Source: an uncultured Myxococcales bacterium
Lineage (GTDB): Bacteria; Myxococcota_A; Bradymonadia; UBA7976; UBA1532
Assembly: GCA_903847385.1 (NCBI GenBank)
Contig: CAINDO010000368.1
Coordinates: 1 to 51,512, forward strand
Direction: 5' to 3'
DNA length: 51,512 nt
The notes under the pieces are model-generated. The model did not search any database. It was not told the DNA's origin and was given only the letters and a program-made list of their open reading frames with translations. Within the stretch, counting starts at the first letter, position 1. Each line of letters starts with the position of its first letter. The position numbers were made by a program, and so were the translations under genes. Below are positions 30,541 through 40,400 of the stretch, piece by piece.

Positions 30541-31869
30541 ATGTCGACCCCCCTGCCCCTGCCCCCCATCGCCGCCGAAATCCGTGAACTGCCCAATGGC
30601 CTGTGCGCCGTGGCCCTGCCGATGCCCGAGACAGCGACGACCCTGGTGGCCGCCGACGTCCGCGTCGGCGCGCGCTACGAGTCGCCGCGCGACGCCGGCC
30701 TGAGCCACTTTCTGGAGCACATGGTGTTCCAGGGCTGCGCGGTCCATCCCACCGCGCAGGAGGTCAACGAGGCCGCCGAGCGCATGGGCACGGCCCTGGA
30801 CGCCTACACCTCGCGCGACAGCACGCACTTCGAGCACCAGGTCAGCCCCGAGTACACACGGGACGCCGTTCGACTCCTGGCGGCGGTCCTCGGCACGCCG
30901 GCGTTCCACGACATCGAGTCCGAGCGTTCGATCATCATGGAGGAGGCCCTGGACGAGGTGGACGAGCGCGGCCGCCTGGTGGACGCCGACACGCTCTCTC
31001 GCCAGATTCTCTGGCCGGACTCGCCCCTGGGGCAGAGCGTGGTGGGCAACCCCCGCAACCTCGAGCGGTTCGACGCGGGGGACCTGCGCCGCCACCACGG
31101 TCATCACTACGTGTCGGGGAACCTGGTCGTGACGGTGGCCGGCCCCCACCCCGCCGGCGAACTCCTCGACTGGATGAGCGAGGCCTTCGCGGCGTTCCCC
31201 GCGGGCGAGCGCCCTGCCCTGCCGCCCGCGCCGCAGCCCGTGGCCAAGCCGAGTTTCCTGCACGTGGACGACGCCCGCAGCCAGGTGGACTGCCGGCTGG
31301 TGTACCGCACGCCCGGCGGGCTCGACCCGACCTCACCGGCGCTGGCCATGGCCCGCATGGCGCTGGACGACGGCCTGGCGAGCCGCCTGCACCGCCGTAT
31401 GGGCAACGACCTGGGCCTCGCCTACGACCAGTGGGCCAACTGGGAGCGCTACCCGGACGTGGGCGCCTTCGAGATCGGCGCGCAGGTCAGCGCCCCCAAG
31501 GTGCCGACCTTCTTCACCGAGGCCTTCGCGCTCTTCCGGGGTCTGGTGGAGGATCCGCCGCGCGGCGACGAGCTGGCGCGCCTGCGGTTCCGCGCGCGCT
31601 TCCACCTGCGCTCGATGGTCGAGCGCGCCGAGGGTCGGGTGCTGCTCGTGGCCGGGCACCGGGTCTACCCGGTCGACCCGCCCGACGTCGAAGAGCGCCT
31701 GCGCCGCCTGGACGCGGTGACCCCCGAGGCCATCGCCGAGGCGGTCCGCGGGCTGCTGGCGGGCCCCCCCGTCGGCGTGGCCGTCGGCAAGCTCGGCCGC
31801 ACCGCGCTTCAGCGCGTGAAAGAGATCGTCAAGGACCCAGGCCGACCCACACCGAGCCGTCCGTCCTGA
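30541..31869 (+). CDS. M16 family zinc peptidase (pitrilysin/processing-peptidase type)
   Basis: The 442-residue single-module protein carries the inverted zinc motif HFLEH (H56, E59, H60) with the third ligand Glu in SIIMEEALDEVDE (~130-142), as in PqqL/YmxG and mitochondrial processing peptidase beta. Further M16 features are GHHYVSGNLVVTVAG and NDLGLAYDQWANWERY, the R/Y region of the second half. There is no signal peptide, so it acts in the cytoplasm. The ATG at 30541 is preferred over upstream codons because the M16 domain starts right after it. Its 3' end overlaps the convergent MoaD-MoaE gene by 41 bp. Substrate unknown. Confidence 0.9.
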   Translation: MSTPLPLPPIAAEIRELPNGLCAVALPMPETATTLVAADVRVGARYESPRDAGLSHFLEHMVFQGCAVHPTAQEVNEAAERMGTALDAYTSRDSTHFEHQVSPEYTRDAVRLLAAVLGTPAFHDIESERSIIMEEALDEVDERGRLVDADTLSRQILWPDSPLGQSVVGNPRNLERFDAGDLRRHHGHHYVSGNLVVTVAGPHPAGELLDWMSEAFAAFPAGERPALPPAPQPVAKPSFLHVDDARSQVDCRLVYRTPGGLDPTSPALAMARMALDDGLASRLHRRMGNDLGLAYDQWANWERYPDVGAFEIGAQVSAPKVPTFFTEAFALFRGLVEDPPRGDELARLRFRARFHLRSMVERAEGRVLLVAGHRVYPVDPPDVEERLRRLDAVTPEAIAEAVRGLLAGPPVGVAVGKLGRTALQRVKEIVKDPGRPTPSRPS

Positions 31870-32491
31870 TCTCCTTCTTGAAGATGGGGACGTCCGCCTT
31901 CAGGCGCTCGATCGTATAGGCGCAGGCCTCGAAGGCCGCGGCCCGATGGGCCGTGCTCACGGCGATGACCACCGCGGCCTCGCCGATCTCCAGCACGCCC
32001 AGGCGGTGGTGGATGGCGACGCGCGCGGCCGGAAAGCGCTCGGCGACCTCGTCCGCGATCTGCTCGAGCACACGCATGGCCATCGACTCGTAGGCCTCGT
32101 ACTCCAGCCGCACGACGCCGTGCGGGCCCGTGTGGTCGCGGACCGTGCCGGTGAAGGTCACGAGCCCGCCGCGATCGGGGCCGGCGACGAGGGCCTCCAC
32201 GGCGCGGGCATCCAGGGCGCCGTGGGTCAGGAGGACGCGGGGCGCGCCGCCGGAGACGGGCGGGATGAGCGCGACGACGTCGGCGTCGGCCAGGGCCGCG
32301 TCGAAGTCGCGGGTGAAGTGTTCGTTGCGGGCCCAGCGCACGTGGCGCTGCAGGGCCTCGAGCTCGGGGTGGGCGGCCAGGAGCGCGGCGCGCAGCGTGC
32401 CGAGGGTGGCGCCGGCCTCGAGGTCGAAGTGGGCGGCGTTCGCGCCGACGCGCTCCCGGGCCGCGGCGAAGAAGAGCACCTGGATTCGCAT
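31829..32491 (-). CDS. MoaD-MoaE fusion, molybdopterin synthase
   Basis: Molybdopterin synthase puts two sulfurs into precursor Z; MoaD carries them on a C-terminal Gly-Gly thiocarboxylate and MoaE is the catalytic subunit. Here both are one chain of 220 residues. Residues 1-82 are a MoaD ubiquitin-like fold ending in ALIPPVSGG (Gly81-Gly82), and residues ~85-220 are MoaE with TFTGTVRDHT, LEYEAYESMA, HRLGVLEIGEAAVVIAVS and the catalytic-lysine segment LKADVPIFKKE. The order matches MoaX of mycobacteria, which is processed after Gly-Gly; a comparable cut here is inference. The gene starts at ATG 32491 and overlaps the M16 peptidase gene. Confidence 0.92.
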   Translation of the reverse strand: MRIQVLFFAAARERVGANAAHFDLEAGATLGTLRAALLAAHPELEALQRHVRWARNEHFTRDFDAALADADVVALIPPVSGGAPRVLLTHGALDARAVEALVAGPDRGGLVTFTGTVRDHTGPHGVVRLEYEAYESMAMRVLEQIADEVAERFPAARVAIHHRLGVLEIGEAAVVIAVSTAHRAAAFEACAYTIERLKADVPIFKKEIRTDGSVWVGLGP

Positions 32492-32617
32492 GGGGCGGCA
32501 CACTAGCAGGCGACCCGCTTGCGAGCCAGCGCCCGCCCGGTCGATAGTGTCGCCGCTGCGCGCGCGGGCGCGCCGCCTCTCGTCCCAGTCCTCACCCCGA
32601 TCGGTGGAGATCCCGAA

Positions 32618-35506
32618 GTGCATCGGCTGCCACGGCTCACGAGCCGCAACTTGACCTTCGTCCTCGTCGCCGGCCTCGGCGGCTGCATGCTGCCCGACTC
32701 GCGCTCGACCGCGCGCTTCCAGTCCGAGACGCCGCCGGCCGGCGGCACGGACGCCACGAACCCGACCCCCACCGCGGACACCGGCACCGGCGGAGCGACC
32801 ACCGACGCCGCGCCCCCGGGCACGGACGCCACCGCCGATGGTCAGGCCCCCACGACGGACGCCGGCGTGCCCGATGCGGCGCCGCTCCCCGATCTGGGGC
32901 CGCCCGTCGAGCGCCCCGCCGCGTGCGCGGACCCGGTCAGCGGCGCCGTGACGCACGTGGACGGCGGCACCGTCACCGCGGGCGACGCCGCCGGGGCCCT
33001 CGTCGGGGCGGCCGTCGCCGTGCCCGCGGACGCCATCGACGTGGACGCCACGCTGACCCTGCGCTGCGCCGACCCCATCGTGCGCGACGGCTTCACGGCC
33101 CTCGGCCCGGCGATGAAGGTCGAGGCCGACACCGCCGTGCATCTCGGGCGGCGCGTGCGCGTGACGCTGGTGTTCAGCGCGCCGGACAAGCCGGACCGCG
33201 TCGAAGACCGCCACCTGCGCCTGTTCTGGAAGCCGGACAACTACAACTACGTGTCCGAGCCGCCGGTCATGGACCTGCACCACGACCTGCGGGCGGGTGA
33301 GTTCTCGTTCGAGACCCCTGCCCTGGGCACGTTCCAGATCGGCTACGCCGACGACGCCGGCGAGATGGTCGATCGGCGCTTCACCTACCGGGCCATCGCC
33401 GGCGTGAGCATGGGCTCCGGCGGCGCGGCCTACCTGGGGATGAAGTACCACGACCGCTTCGACTACCTGGTGCCCCTCGGCGGCCTCACGGACCAGCCCT
33501 ACATCCTGAACTACATCGCCGAGCGGCTGATGAACGGCTTCTGCCGCGCCGGTGAGGGCGACGGCATCGGCTCGTGGTGCGGCCTGCCCGCGCCCACCAC
33601 GCCGGGCGAGCACGACAGCACGTACCTCAACTGGCACTACGACGACACCGAAGGCGCCGGCGGCAACTTCGACCGCGACGAGTACATCAGCATCTTCCAG
33701 GATCTGGCCTACGCCTACGGCAACCTGCTGCTCTACAACCCCGAGAGCCCCTACCTGCCCCCGGGCACCCCGCCGGAGGATCTGCGCCTGCCCCGCGAGA
33801 TCCGCTGCTCCGCCGAGTGCCGGGGCGACGACTGCCAGATCACGCCGCCCCGGACGATCCCGGCGGGCGAGTTCCCGGACGACGAGTTCAACCCGAACGC
33901 CGAATACCCGGTCATCGCCTACTGCGACGGCGAGGACGGCGATCCGCGCGGCTACCTGTCCGGCGAGCAGCCCAACCGCATGCCGCTCGAGGTGGCCTAC
34001 GCCGTGGACGTCAACGGGAACGGCAGGCGCGACCTGAACGAGCCGGTCATCCGCAACATGTACGAGCCCTACCGCGATCACGGCTGCGACGCCGTGCCCA
34101 GCGTGGACGAGCCCGGCTACGACGCCGAGGCGAACCCCGATCCGGACGGCGACGACTACGACTGGTACCGCAACCCGAACGGCACCGAGGGCAACTTCCT
34201 GTACGACGACTGCGGCATGGGTCAGGCCGAGTCGTACGACGACTTCGGCATCGACGGCGTCTCCGGCTCCCGGCAGTTCGAGGGCGGCGGCTACGACCAC
34301 GGCGAGGGCAACGGCCGCTTCGACTACAACCCGAACGTCGCCGTGTACCTGGAGCGCAACCCCGGCCACATCTTCCGCAACCTGCCCGTGGAGGAGCGCG
34401 AGCGCCTGCGGGTGTGGTCGGACGGCGGCGTGCGCGACATCTTCAACTTCGCCATCGACACGGCGCACTTCTCCGGCCACCTGCAGGCCGGCGGCCAGAA
34501 CGTCCGCGTCTACAACGACTTCCCGTCGGTGTTCCAGGGCAAGGTGGCGCCGGGCGCGGCGTTCTTCCCGGACGCCACGAAGCGCGACACCTTCGGGCCG
34601 CGCGGTCAGAGCATCTTCCTGCCCTACGGCAACCCCGAGGCCTCGGAGTTCGAGATCGCCCAGGGAGACGGCGCGCACGTCGGCACGGTCATCCAGGCGC
34701 TCAACCGCTTCATGTCGATGTTCGAGTGGATCCACAACCGGTGGCCCAACGGGAACTACGACCCCATCTTCGGCGCGTTCAACCGCGAAGACTCCGTCGT
34801 TTTCTTCAACTCCCGGCGCTTCGGCAAGGCCTACCGGTTCGGCATCAGCCTGCCCCCGGGCTACGGCGAGCCGGGCAACGAGGAGCGCTACCCCGTGCTG
34901 CTCGTGCTGCACGGCTATGGCCAGGGCCCCGAGGACCTGCCCGTCACCGGCTCCATCCTGGCCGCGCAGATGGCCAGCGGCGCGTGGCAGAAGTCCATCG
35001 TGGTGTTCCCCGAGGGGTTCTGCGGCAACGCCAGCAAGTTCCAGTGCAACGACGGCGTGGACAACGACGGCGACGGCACGGTGGACAGCGCCGCCGACGG
35101 CTCCCTGCGCCGCGTTTGCGAGTCGGACGCCGACTGCGTGGGCACCTACCGCTGCGAGAACGGCTGGTGCTGCTCGGCGGATCTGCAGTTCTGCGGCCCG
35201 CCGGACGCCGACTGCGGCAACAACCGCGAGGGCCACACCGAGGGCGCCGCGGTGACGCTCTGTTCGGACGGCATCGACAACGACCGCGATGGCCGCGCCG
35301 ACACCGAGGACCAGGGCTGCCTGGGCGACCCGGCGCAGGACACCGAGGCCGACTGCAAGCAGGGCGGCTTCTACACGCAGCACGTGGCGGCGCCGGACGG
35401 CACGCCGGGCGGTCCCGACTTCGAGGGCGCCATGCTCGACATGCTCGACTACCTGGACGAGAACTACCGCACCAAGCGCCCCGAGACGCTCAGGGTGCCG
35501 CGCTGA
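32618..35506 (+). CDS. Large lipoprotein with apparently circularly permuted esterase domain
   Basis: The 962-residue product starts at GTG 32618 after GGAGA seven bases upstream. Residues 1-23 are a lipoprotein signal ending LVAGLGGC (Cys23). A Thr/Asp/Ala/Pro linker (~25-105) leads to a ZU5-like beta domain (~110-240). YRAIAGVSMGSGGAAYLGMK follows with nucleophile S264 (262-266), as in esterase-D/PF00756 enzymes. The strands that normally precede it come much later: SLPPGYGEPGNEERYPVLLVLHGYGQ (H765), SIVVFPEG and LDYLDENYRTKRPE at the C-terminus. A long middle part (~290-730) has Asp/Gly/Asn-rich loops. A Cys-rich insert with DNDGDGTVD and DNDRDGRAD motifs splits the second part (~805-920). 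The substrate is unknown. It overlaps the next convergent gene by 17 bp. Confidence 0.75.
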   Translation: MHRLPRLTSRNLTFVLVAGLGGCMLPDSRSTARFQSETPPAGGTDATNPTPTADTGTGGATTDAAPPGTDATADGQAPTTDAGVPDAAPLPDLGPPVERPAACADPVSGAVTHVDGGTVTAGDAAGALVGAAVAVPADAIDVDATLTLRCADPIVRDGFTALGPAMKVEADTAVHLGRRVRVTLVFSAPDKPDRVEDRHLRLFWKPDNYNYVSEPPVMDLHHDLRAGEFSFETPALGTFQIGYADDAGEMVDRRFTYRAIAGVSMGSGGAAYLGMKYHDRFDYLVPLGGLTDQPYILNYIAERLMNGFCRAGEGDGIGSWCGLPAPTTPGEHDSTYLNWHYDDTEGAGGNFDRDEYISIFQDLAYAYGNLLLYNPESPYLPPGTPPEDLRLPREIRCSAECRGDDCQITPPRTIPAGEFPDDEFNPNAEYPVIAYCDGEDGDPRGYLSGEQPNRMPLEVAYAVDVNGNGRRDLNEPVIRNMYEPYRDHGCDAVPSVDEPGYDAEANPDPDGDDYDWYRNPNGTEGNFLYDDCGMGQAESYDDFGIDGVSGSRQFEGGGYDHGEGNGRFDYNPNVAVYLERNPGHIFRNLPVEERERLRVWSDGGVRDIFNFAIDTAHFSGHLQAGGQNVRVYNDFPSVFQGKVAPGAAFFPDATKRDTFGPRGQSIFLPYGNPEASEFEIAQGDGAHVGTVIQALNRFMSMFEWIHNRWPNGNYDPIFGAFNREDSVVFFNSRRFGKAYRFGISLPPGYGEPGNEERYPVLLVLHGYGQGPEDLPVTGSILAAQMASGAWQKSIVVFPEGFCGNASKFQCNDGVDNDGDGTVDSAADGSLRRVCESDADCVGTYRCENGWCCSADLQFCGPPDADCGNNREGHTEGAAVTLCSDGIDNDRDGRADTEDQGCLGDPAQDTEADCKQGGFYTQHVAAPDGTPGGPDFEGAMLDMLDYLDENYRTKRPETLRVPR

Positions 35507-35879
35507 GCCTCGAGACCTCGGTCTCGGCCCAGGCGATGATGGCCCGGGCATCTGCCATCGGCGTCAGGCCCGGCGGCAGCGCCACCTGAAAGCCCCCCTC
35601 CGGCGTGGGCCGCGCGGCGAGGCGCCAGGCGCACTCCCGCACGGCCTGGGGCTGCTCCGCGTCGTCCGCCAGCGCGTTCAGGTGGTGCATGAACGAGGTC
35701 CCGTAGCGCTCCTGCGGCGCCAAGGTCAGCCAGGCCTTCAGGCCCATGCCCGCCGCACGGCGCGCCCCCACGCGCCCCTTGCCGGCGTTGCCGCTGCTCC
35801 ACGCTGCGTCCGCGCCGGCCAACTCCGGGTCGATCTGCGCCCACCAGAGGGCCGCCCCCTCACGTTCGTTCGTCGACAC
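35490..35879 (-). CDS. Small protein of unknown function
   Basis: The 129-residue frame starts at GTG 35879 with GAGAG about nine bases upstream. No family is recognised and there is no signal or membrane segment. The centre has RYGTSFMHHLNALADDAEQPQAVRE followed by CAWRLAARPTPEGGFQ, suggesting a small helical domain. Codon use matches its neighbours, which supports a real gene, but the 17-bp overlap with the esterase gene and the lack of homologues keep confidence moderate. It may be co-transcribed with trmL downstream... on the minus strand it actually follows trmL, 31 bp away. Confidence 0.55.
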   Translation of the reverse strand: MSTNEREGAALWWAQIDPELAGADAAWSSGNAGKGRVGARRAAGMGLKAWLTLAPQERYGTSFMHHLNALADDAEQPQAVRECAWRLAARPTPEGGFQVALPPGLTPMADARAIIAWAETEVSRLSAAP

Positions 35880-35910
35880 AGCGTTCTCTCTTTCGGTGCG
35901 GGCCGCGCGG

Positions 35911-36372
35911 TCAGTCGCGCTTCGCCGCCCGCTCGATCTGGCGCCGGGCCTCGTAGTACGCCACGGCGGCACACTGGGCGAGGTTCAGGCTGCGGACGTT
36001 CTGATTCTCGATGGGGATGCGAAGTCGCCGCTCGCGCGGGAATGCGTCCATGACCTCGGCGGGCAGGCCCGTGGTCTCACAGCCGAAGACGAGCAGGTCG
36101 TCCGGCGTGTACTCCACGTCGTAGAACGAACGGTCCGTGTGGGTGGTGAAGAACCAGGCCGGCGCGCCCTCGGGGAGCGCGTCGCGCCAGTGGGGCACGA
36201 CCGTCAGCGGCACCCAGGGCCAGTAGTCCAGTCCGGCGCGCTTCAGGTAGCGGTCGTCCAGGGAGAAGCCCAGGGGCTCGACCAGCACGAGCTCCGTGGC
36301 CGTACCGGCGCACAGCCGGCCGATGCTCCCCGTGTTCTGGGGGATGAGCGGGTTGACGAGGACGATCTTCAC
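35911..36372 (-). CDS. trmL: tRNA (cytidine(34)-2'-O)-methyltransferase, SPOUT family
   Basis: TrmL methylates the ribose of wobble position 34 in certain leucine tRNAs with S-adenosylmethionine. The 153-residue length fits this minimal SPOUT enzyme. The signatures are IVLVNPLIPQNTGSIGRLCAGT at the N-terminus, LVFGCETTGLP (knot loop 1; usually FGxExxGLP) near 94-104, and NQNVRSLNLAQCAAVAYYEA (knot loops 2-3) near 123-142. The related TrmH/TrmJ families are longer. The start is ATG 36372. Confidence 0.92.
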   Translation of the reverse strand: MKIVLVNPLIPQNTGSIGRLCAGTATELVLVEPLGFSLDDRYLKRAGLDYWPWVPLTVVPHWRDALPEGAPAWFFTTHTDRSFYDVEYTPDDLLVFGCETTGLPAEVMDAFPRERRLRIPIENQNVRSLNLAQCAAVAYYEARRQIERAAKRD

Positions 36373-36410
36373 CCGCGCGTGGTTAGCGCAAATCGGCGGA
36401 AAAGGCGACT

Positions 36411-37283
36411 TCAGCGGGTGAGCATCGCGGTGGCGCGGCAGTCGAGGCCGGCGCGGTTGACGGTGTCCAGGATGGGGACGAGGTCCTCGGCGTCGAAGCC
36501 GAGGGCGCCGAGGGTGTTGGTGTCGCCACCCAGCATCTCCTGGCTCATGTCGAAGACCTGACCGACGGAGAGGCCGGCCAGGGGGCCGTGGGCGAGGCGC
36601 ACGGAGGCGAAGGAGCGGCTGCCGCCGAAGCCGTGCTCCGAGAGCGCGATGTTCAGGCCGAGGGCGACGACCTCGGAGGCGAAGGTGCTGACCTCCGTGG
36701 CCCAGGGGTCGATCTGGTCACTGGCGAGGGGCGCGGCGGCGCTCAGGCCGGGCAGCGCGCGCTCGAGGGCGGCGGCCGACGTCAGGCGGAGCGACTTGGT
36801 GCCGCCGACGAGCAGGCCCTCGGTGCCGAGGAGCGCGTCGAAGTGGCCGCGAAGGATGCACGGCGCGGCGCCGAGATCCGTGGCGCAGGCGTCGCCGAAC
36901 TGAGCGGCGGTGAAGGTGCAGACCTCACCCTCGTCGAGGCCCGGGACGGCCGGCGGGGCCGAGGTGTCCACGGGCGGGGCGGCGTCTTTCGGCGCCGAGG
37001 CGATCCACGGACGGCTGGGGCCGGCGCCGGGGGCCGAGACGTCCGCGACCGGCGCGACGAAACCGATGTTGCGCGTGGCGGCGGCGATGACGTTCGGCGA
37101 CTCGAAGGCCACGGGGGCGTCGCTCTCGGTGTCGGCCGCCCCTTCGTCCGCCGGGAGCGCCGCCGGCAGCGTGGGCGCGAGCTCGTCGGCGGTCCAGTGC
37201 TGCGGCAGACCCGGCGTCTGACCGGTGCAGGCGGTGGCGGCGAGGGCGAGGGCGGCGAGGGCGAGCGTGGACTTGGGGGACAT
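36411..37283 (-). CDS. Lipoprotein of unknown function
   Basis: The 290-residue product has a lipoprotein signal (LALAALALAATAC, Cys19), then an Ala/Pro/Asp-rich linker (~20-115) and a C-terminal domain with several cysteines (EVCTFTAAQFGDACATD, GAAPCILRG, GLDCRATAML). The final part has an alternating hydrophobic pattern (SFASVRLAHGPLAGLSVGQV). No family is recognised. ATG 37283 has GGAG upstream. It follows the giant Cys-rich/kelch gene on the same strand across a hairpin, so it is probably separately expressed. Confidence 0.7.
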   Translation of the reverse strand: MSPKSTLALAALALAATACTGQTPGLPQHWTADELAPTLPAALPADEGAADTESDAPVAFESPNVIAAATRNIGFVAPVADVSAPGAGPSRPWIASAPKDAAPPVDTSAPPAVPGLDEGEVCTFTAAQFGDACATDLGAAPCILRGHFDALLGTEGLLVGGTKSLRLTSAAALERALPGLSAAAPLASDQIDPWATEVSTFASEVVALGLNIALSEHGFGGSRSFASVRLAHGPLAGLSVGQVFDMSQEMLGGDTNTLGALGFDAEDLVPILDTVNRAGLDCRATAMLTR

Positions 37284-37404
37284 GTTGGGCTCCGTTTCTT
37301 CCGCGCAAGCGGTTCGAGGCGGCGCCTGGACGGGATCGCCGCTTGGTTTCGAATACCGAAACGGCAGAAGATGCAGAAGCAATGAGAGGATTCGAAGACC
37401 ATGA

Positions 37405-37422
37405 GTCCGGGAGAACCCGGAC
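37405..37422 (-). terminator. Strong hairpin after the Cys-rich/kelch gene
   Basis: GTCCGGG (37405-37411) and CCCGGAC (37416-37422) are a perfect seven-pair stem with a four-base loop, starting seven bases past the stop codon at 37429 in the minus direction. Only a short T-containing run (TCATGGTCTT) follows, so it is a reasonable but not ideal intrinsic terminator. Confidence 0.6.
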
Positions 37423-37428
37423 GCCGCC

Positions 37429-40400
37429 TCACTCGGCGATGTCGGTGAGCAGCGCGGGCACGGACGTGGCGTGCGCGGTATAGCCCACCACCACGTACAC
37501 GGTGAGCGGCAGGTTCACGGCGTTCGCGGAGATCGTGATGATGTCGGAGACGCAGGCGATCGCGGTGCTCGGGATCTGCGCGGGCAGTGACGGCATGATC
37601 ATGTGGACCACCGGCGGGTCGCCCAGGCCGGGGTCGTGCGAGTACAGATAGGGCACCGCCCGACCGCGGAAGTTGATGCTCGGCCGGTCACAGACGGTGC
37701 TGCCGTCGCTGCCCATGTTGCCGCCCAGAGAGAAGTTCACGGCGCGGTTGTCCCCCGGGTTCTGCGGCTCGATGCGCAGGCGCCAGATGTTCTGGCTGGG
37801 GAAGTCGCTCGACAGTCGGATGGGGAAACCGCCGACGTTGTAGTTCCGCGCACCGGCGGAGGGGTCGAGGGCGACGCTCTGGTTGTTGAAGGTCACGGTG
37901 ATCGGGTTGCCGTAGCCGTCGAACGCGTCCCCCCCGCCGTCGCTGAAGCCCGCGGCCGTGAGGTCGGCCTGCTGGAGCGAGAACCCCCGCGGATCGGCCG
38001 GCAGCGCGATGTTGCCGCCACGGCTGGACCAGAGGCCGCCCGCAGCGCCGCAGCCCGCCCCGGAGATCCGGTCGGGATCGCCGGGCAGCGCGAACTCGCC
38101 GGCGTCGACCACGCCGTTGAAGCAGCTGCTGCGGATCTTCTGGACCTGGGTCGTGCCCGCAGGCCCGATGCCCGGCGTCTCGTTGCCGCCGAACAGGTAC
38201 AGGTCGCCGTTGAGCGCCGCGGCGGCCTGGAAGTCCCGCGGGAGGAAGAGCCGGTTGTTGGTCGGGAGGAACGCCGCCTGTGCGACGTCGTAGTTGAGCG
38301 CGCGGGCCAGGGGCGCGCCCTGGGCGTCCCGGCCGCCGATGAGCAGGACCTGATCGTCGTGGACGCGCAGCGCCGCGGCGTAGGCCCCGGTGAAGTTGCC
38401 GCCGGCGGCCTCCCAGGCATTGTTCCGCAGCCGCAGGATCGGCGCGACGAGCGCATTGCCCGCGTCGTACCCGCCGAAGAGCAGGATCTGACCATCCCGG
38501 GTCGCGGCCACGGCCCCGCTGCGGGCCACGGGCAGGACGGGGCCGTTGCGCCAGGTGTCGTCCGCCGGCGAGTAGATCTCGACGGACTGGAGCGCGGCGC
38601 CGTTGAACCCGCCGATCGCCCAGATCTGGCCGCCGACGGCCAGAACGGCCGGGAACTTCCGCGCCGTGTTCATGGGCGCCAGGTTGGTCCAGGTGCCGGC
38701 GATGGGGTCGAACGCGCGCATCGTGGGCACGGAGAGGCCGAACTGGTTGGCGCCGCCGATGGCGTAGAGCAGGCCATCGAGCGCCACGACCCCCAGGCCG
38801 TTCTGCACGCTCGGCAGCGGCGGCGCGTCCTCGTAGCGCTGCGTCTCCGGGTCGAAGGACCACACGGCGGCCTCCTCCTGGAAGTTGCGACCGCCCGCCA
38901 GCCAGATCCGGTTGCCGATCGCCGCCGCGCCGTGGGCGAAACGGCCGTCCGGCAGGTCCGCCAGCAGGCGGTCGAAGTCCTGTTCGACCACGAAGTAGCT
39001 CATGTCGGGCGTCAGGTTGGACGCCGTCAGGCCGCCGATGATCCAGGCGCGCGACTCCTCGGTGTCGGGCAGGCCGATACCCGAGACGGTCACGCCCGCC
39101 GTGCTGTGGCGACCCTCGGGCAGCGGTGTGCGCGTGCGCCAGACGTCGTCGCCCAGGATGTACTCCTCGACCACCGTGGTCGGCTGCCCGCCGGCCACGC
39201 GACCGCCGGCGACGACAATCCCGATGTAGCCGTCGGCGACGGTGCCCAGGTTCGACTGGAGCATCACGGCGGGCCAGGTCCTCGGCGTCGGCAGCGCGGC
39301 GACCTGCGACCAGCGATTGGCCAGGGGTTCGTACACGTCCACCTGCGGGATCGGTCGGCCCGCCGCGTCCTCGCCGCCGATCAGGAAGATCCGGTCGCCC
39401 ACGGTCAGCGCGCGGGCGCCGTAGCGCACGCGCGGCAGGGCCGCGATGTTGTTGGCCCAGACGTTGGTGGCCGTGTCGTAGGCCTCGGCGACGTCCAGCA
39501 CCCGGTCGCCGTTCGTCTTGCCGCCGAACGCGAAGATGCGGGTCCCGTGGACCGCCGCGGCCAGGCCGAATCGGGTCGTCGGCATGATCGCCCGGGCCTG
39601 CCAGGCGCCCCCACCGGCCTGGAATCGCTCGACGAGGTTCAGTGGCAGGCCGTCGTTCTCGCCGCCGATCGTGTAGACGTAGCCGCCGACGTTGACGACG
39701 GCGTTCTGCGCTCGCGCGACGCCGAGGGCCGGGAGGTCGAGCCAGGCATCCGTGGCCGTGTTGTAGGCCATGGTGCCGGCCTGAACCGAGTGGCCGTCCG
39801 AGCCGCCGACCACGTAGATGGACTCGGCGAGCGCGGTCACGCCCATCAAGGTCAGGGGTTCGGGCAGCGTCGTGCCCGGTGTCCAACCGTTGCCGTCGCC
39901 CGTGATCTCGAAGCGCGCCTCGACGACCTGCGCCTCCCAGTTGCCCGCCGGATCCCGCGCCCGCAGGCGCAGGGTGGTGTGGTCGAAGATCCGGAACGAC
40001 CGCACGGACTGGAACGAGTCGCTGAACTCGTCCGGGGTGCCGCCGTCGGTGGTGAAGTACACTCGCGCCGGCTCGTCCGTGGCCGCCGTCGCCGTCACGC
40101 CGTTGAGGTACAGGCCCCCTGGCGGGTTGACGCGCGTGATCGGCGGGGTGATGTCGTACACGATCCGCACCTCGACGCTCTCGCTGCGCACGCCCCGGTC
40201 GACGGACCGGATCTGGTAGACGTTCTCCCCGGGGCGCAGGTTCAGCATCAGGCTGAAGTCCGTGGCGGGGCTCTCGGGCACCGCCGCCTGCCCGTCGATC
40301 TCGATGGCCGAGCCGGCCGGCTTCGTGCCGGTCAGCGTCAGCAGGGCGACGTTCGTCGGCGTGACGTAGGGGTCGATGTGCGGCGGCTCGATGCAGCCGG

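Noticed and set aside
30541..31919. Extended M16 peptidase start upstream at 30463
   Set aside because: The added residues have no similarity to the family and would run through the divergent promoter region; ATG 30541 directly precedes the conserved domain.
31829..35551. A 1240-codon minus-strand frame
   Set aside because: Only its last 220 codons (from ATG 32491) are real, encoding MoaD-MoaE; the remainder is antisense to the esterase lipoprotein.
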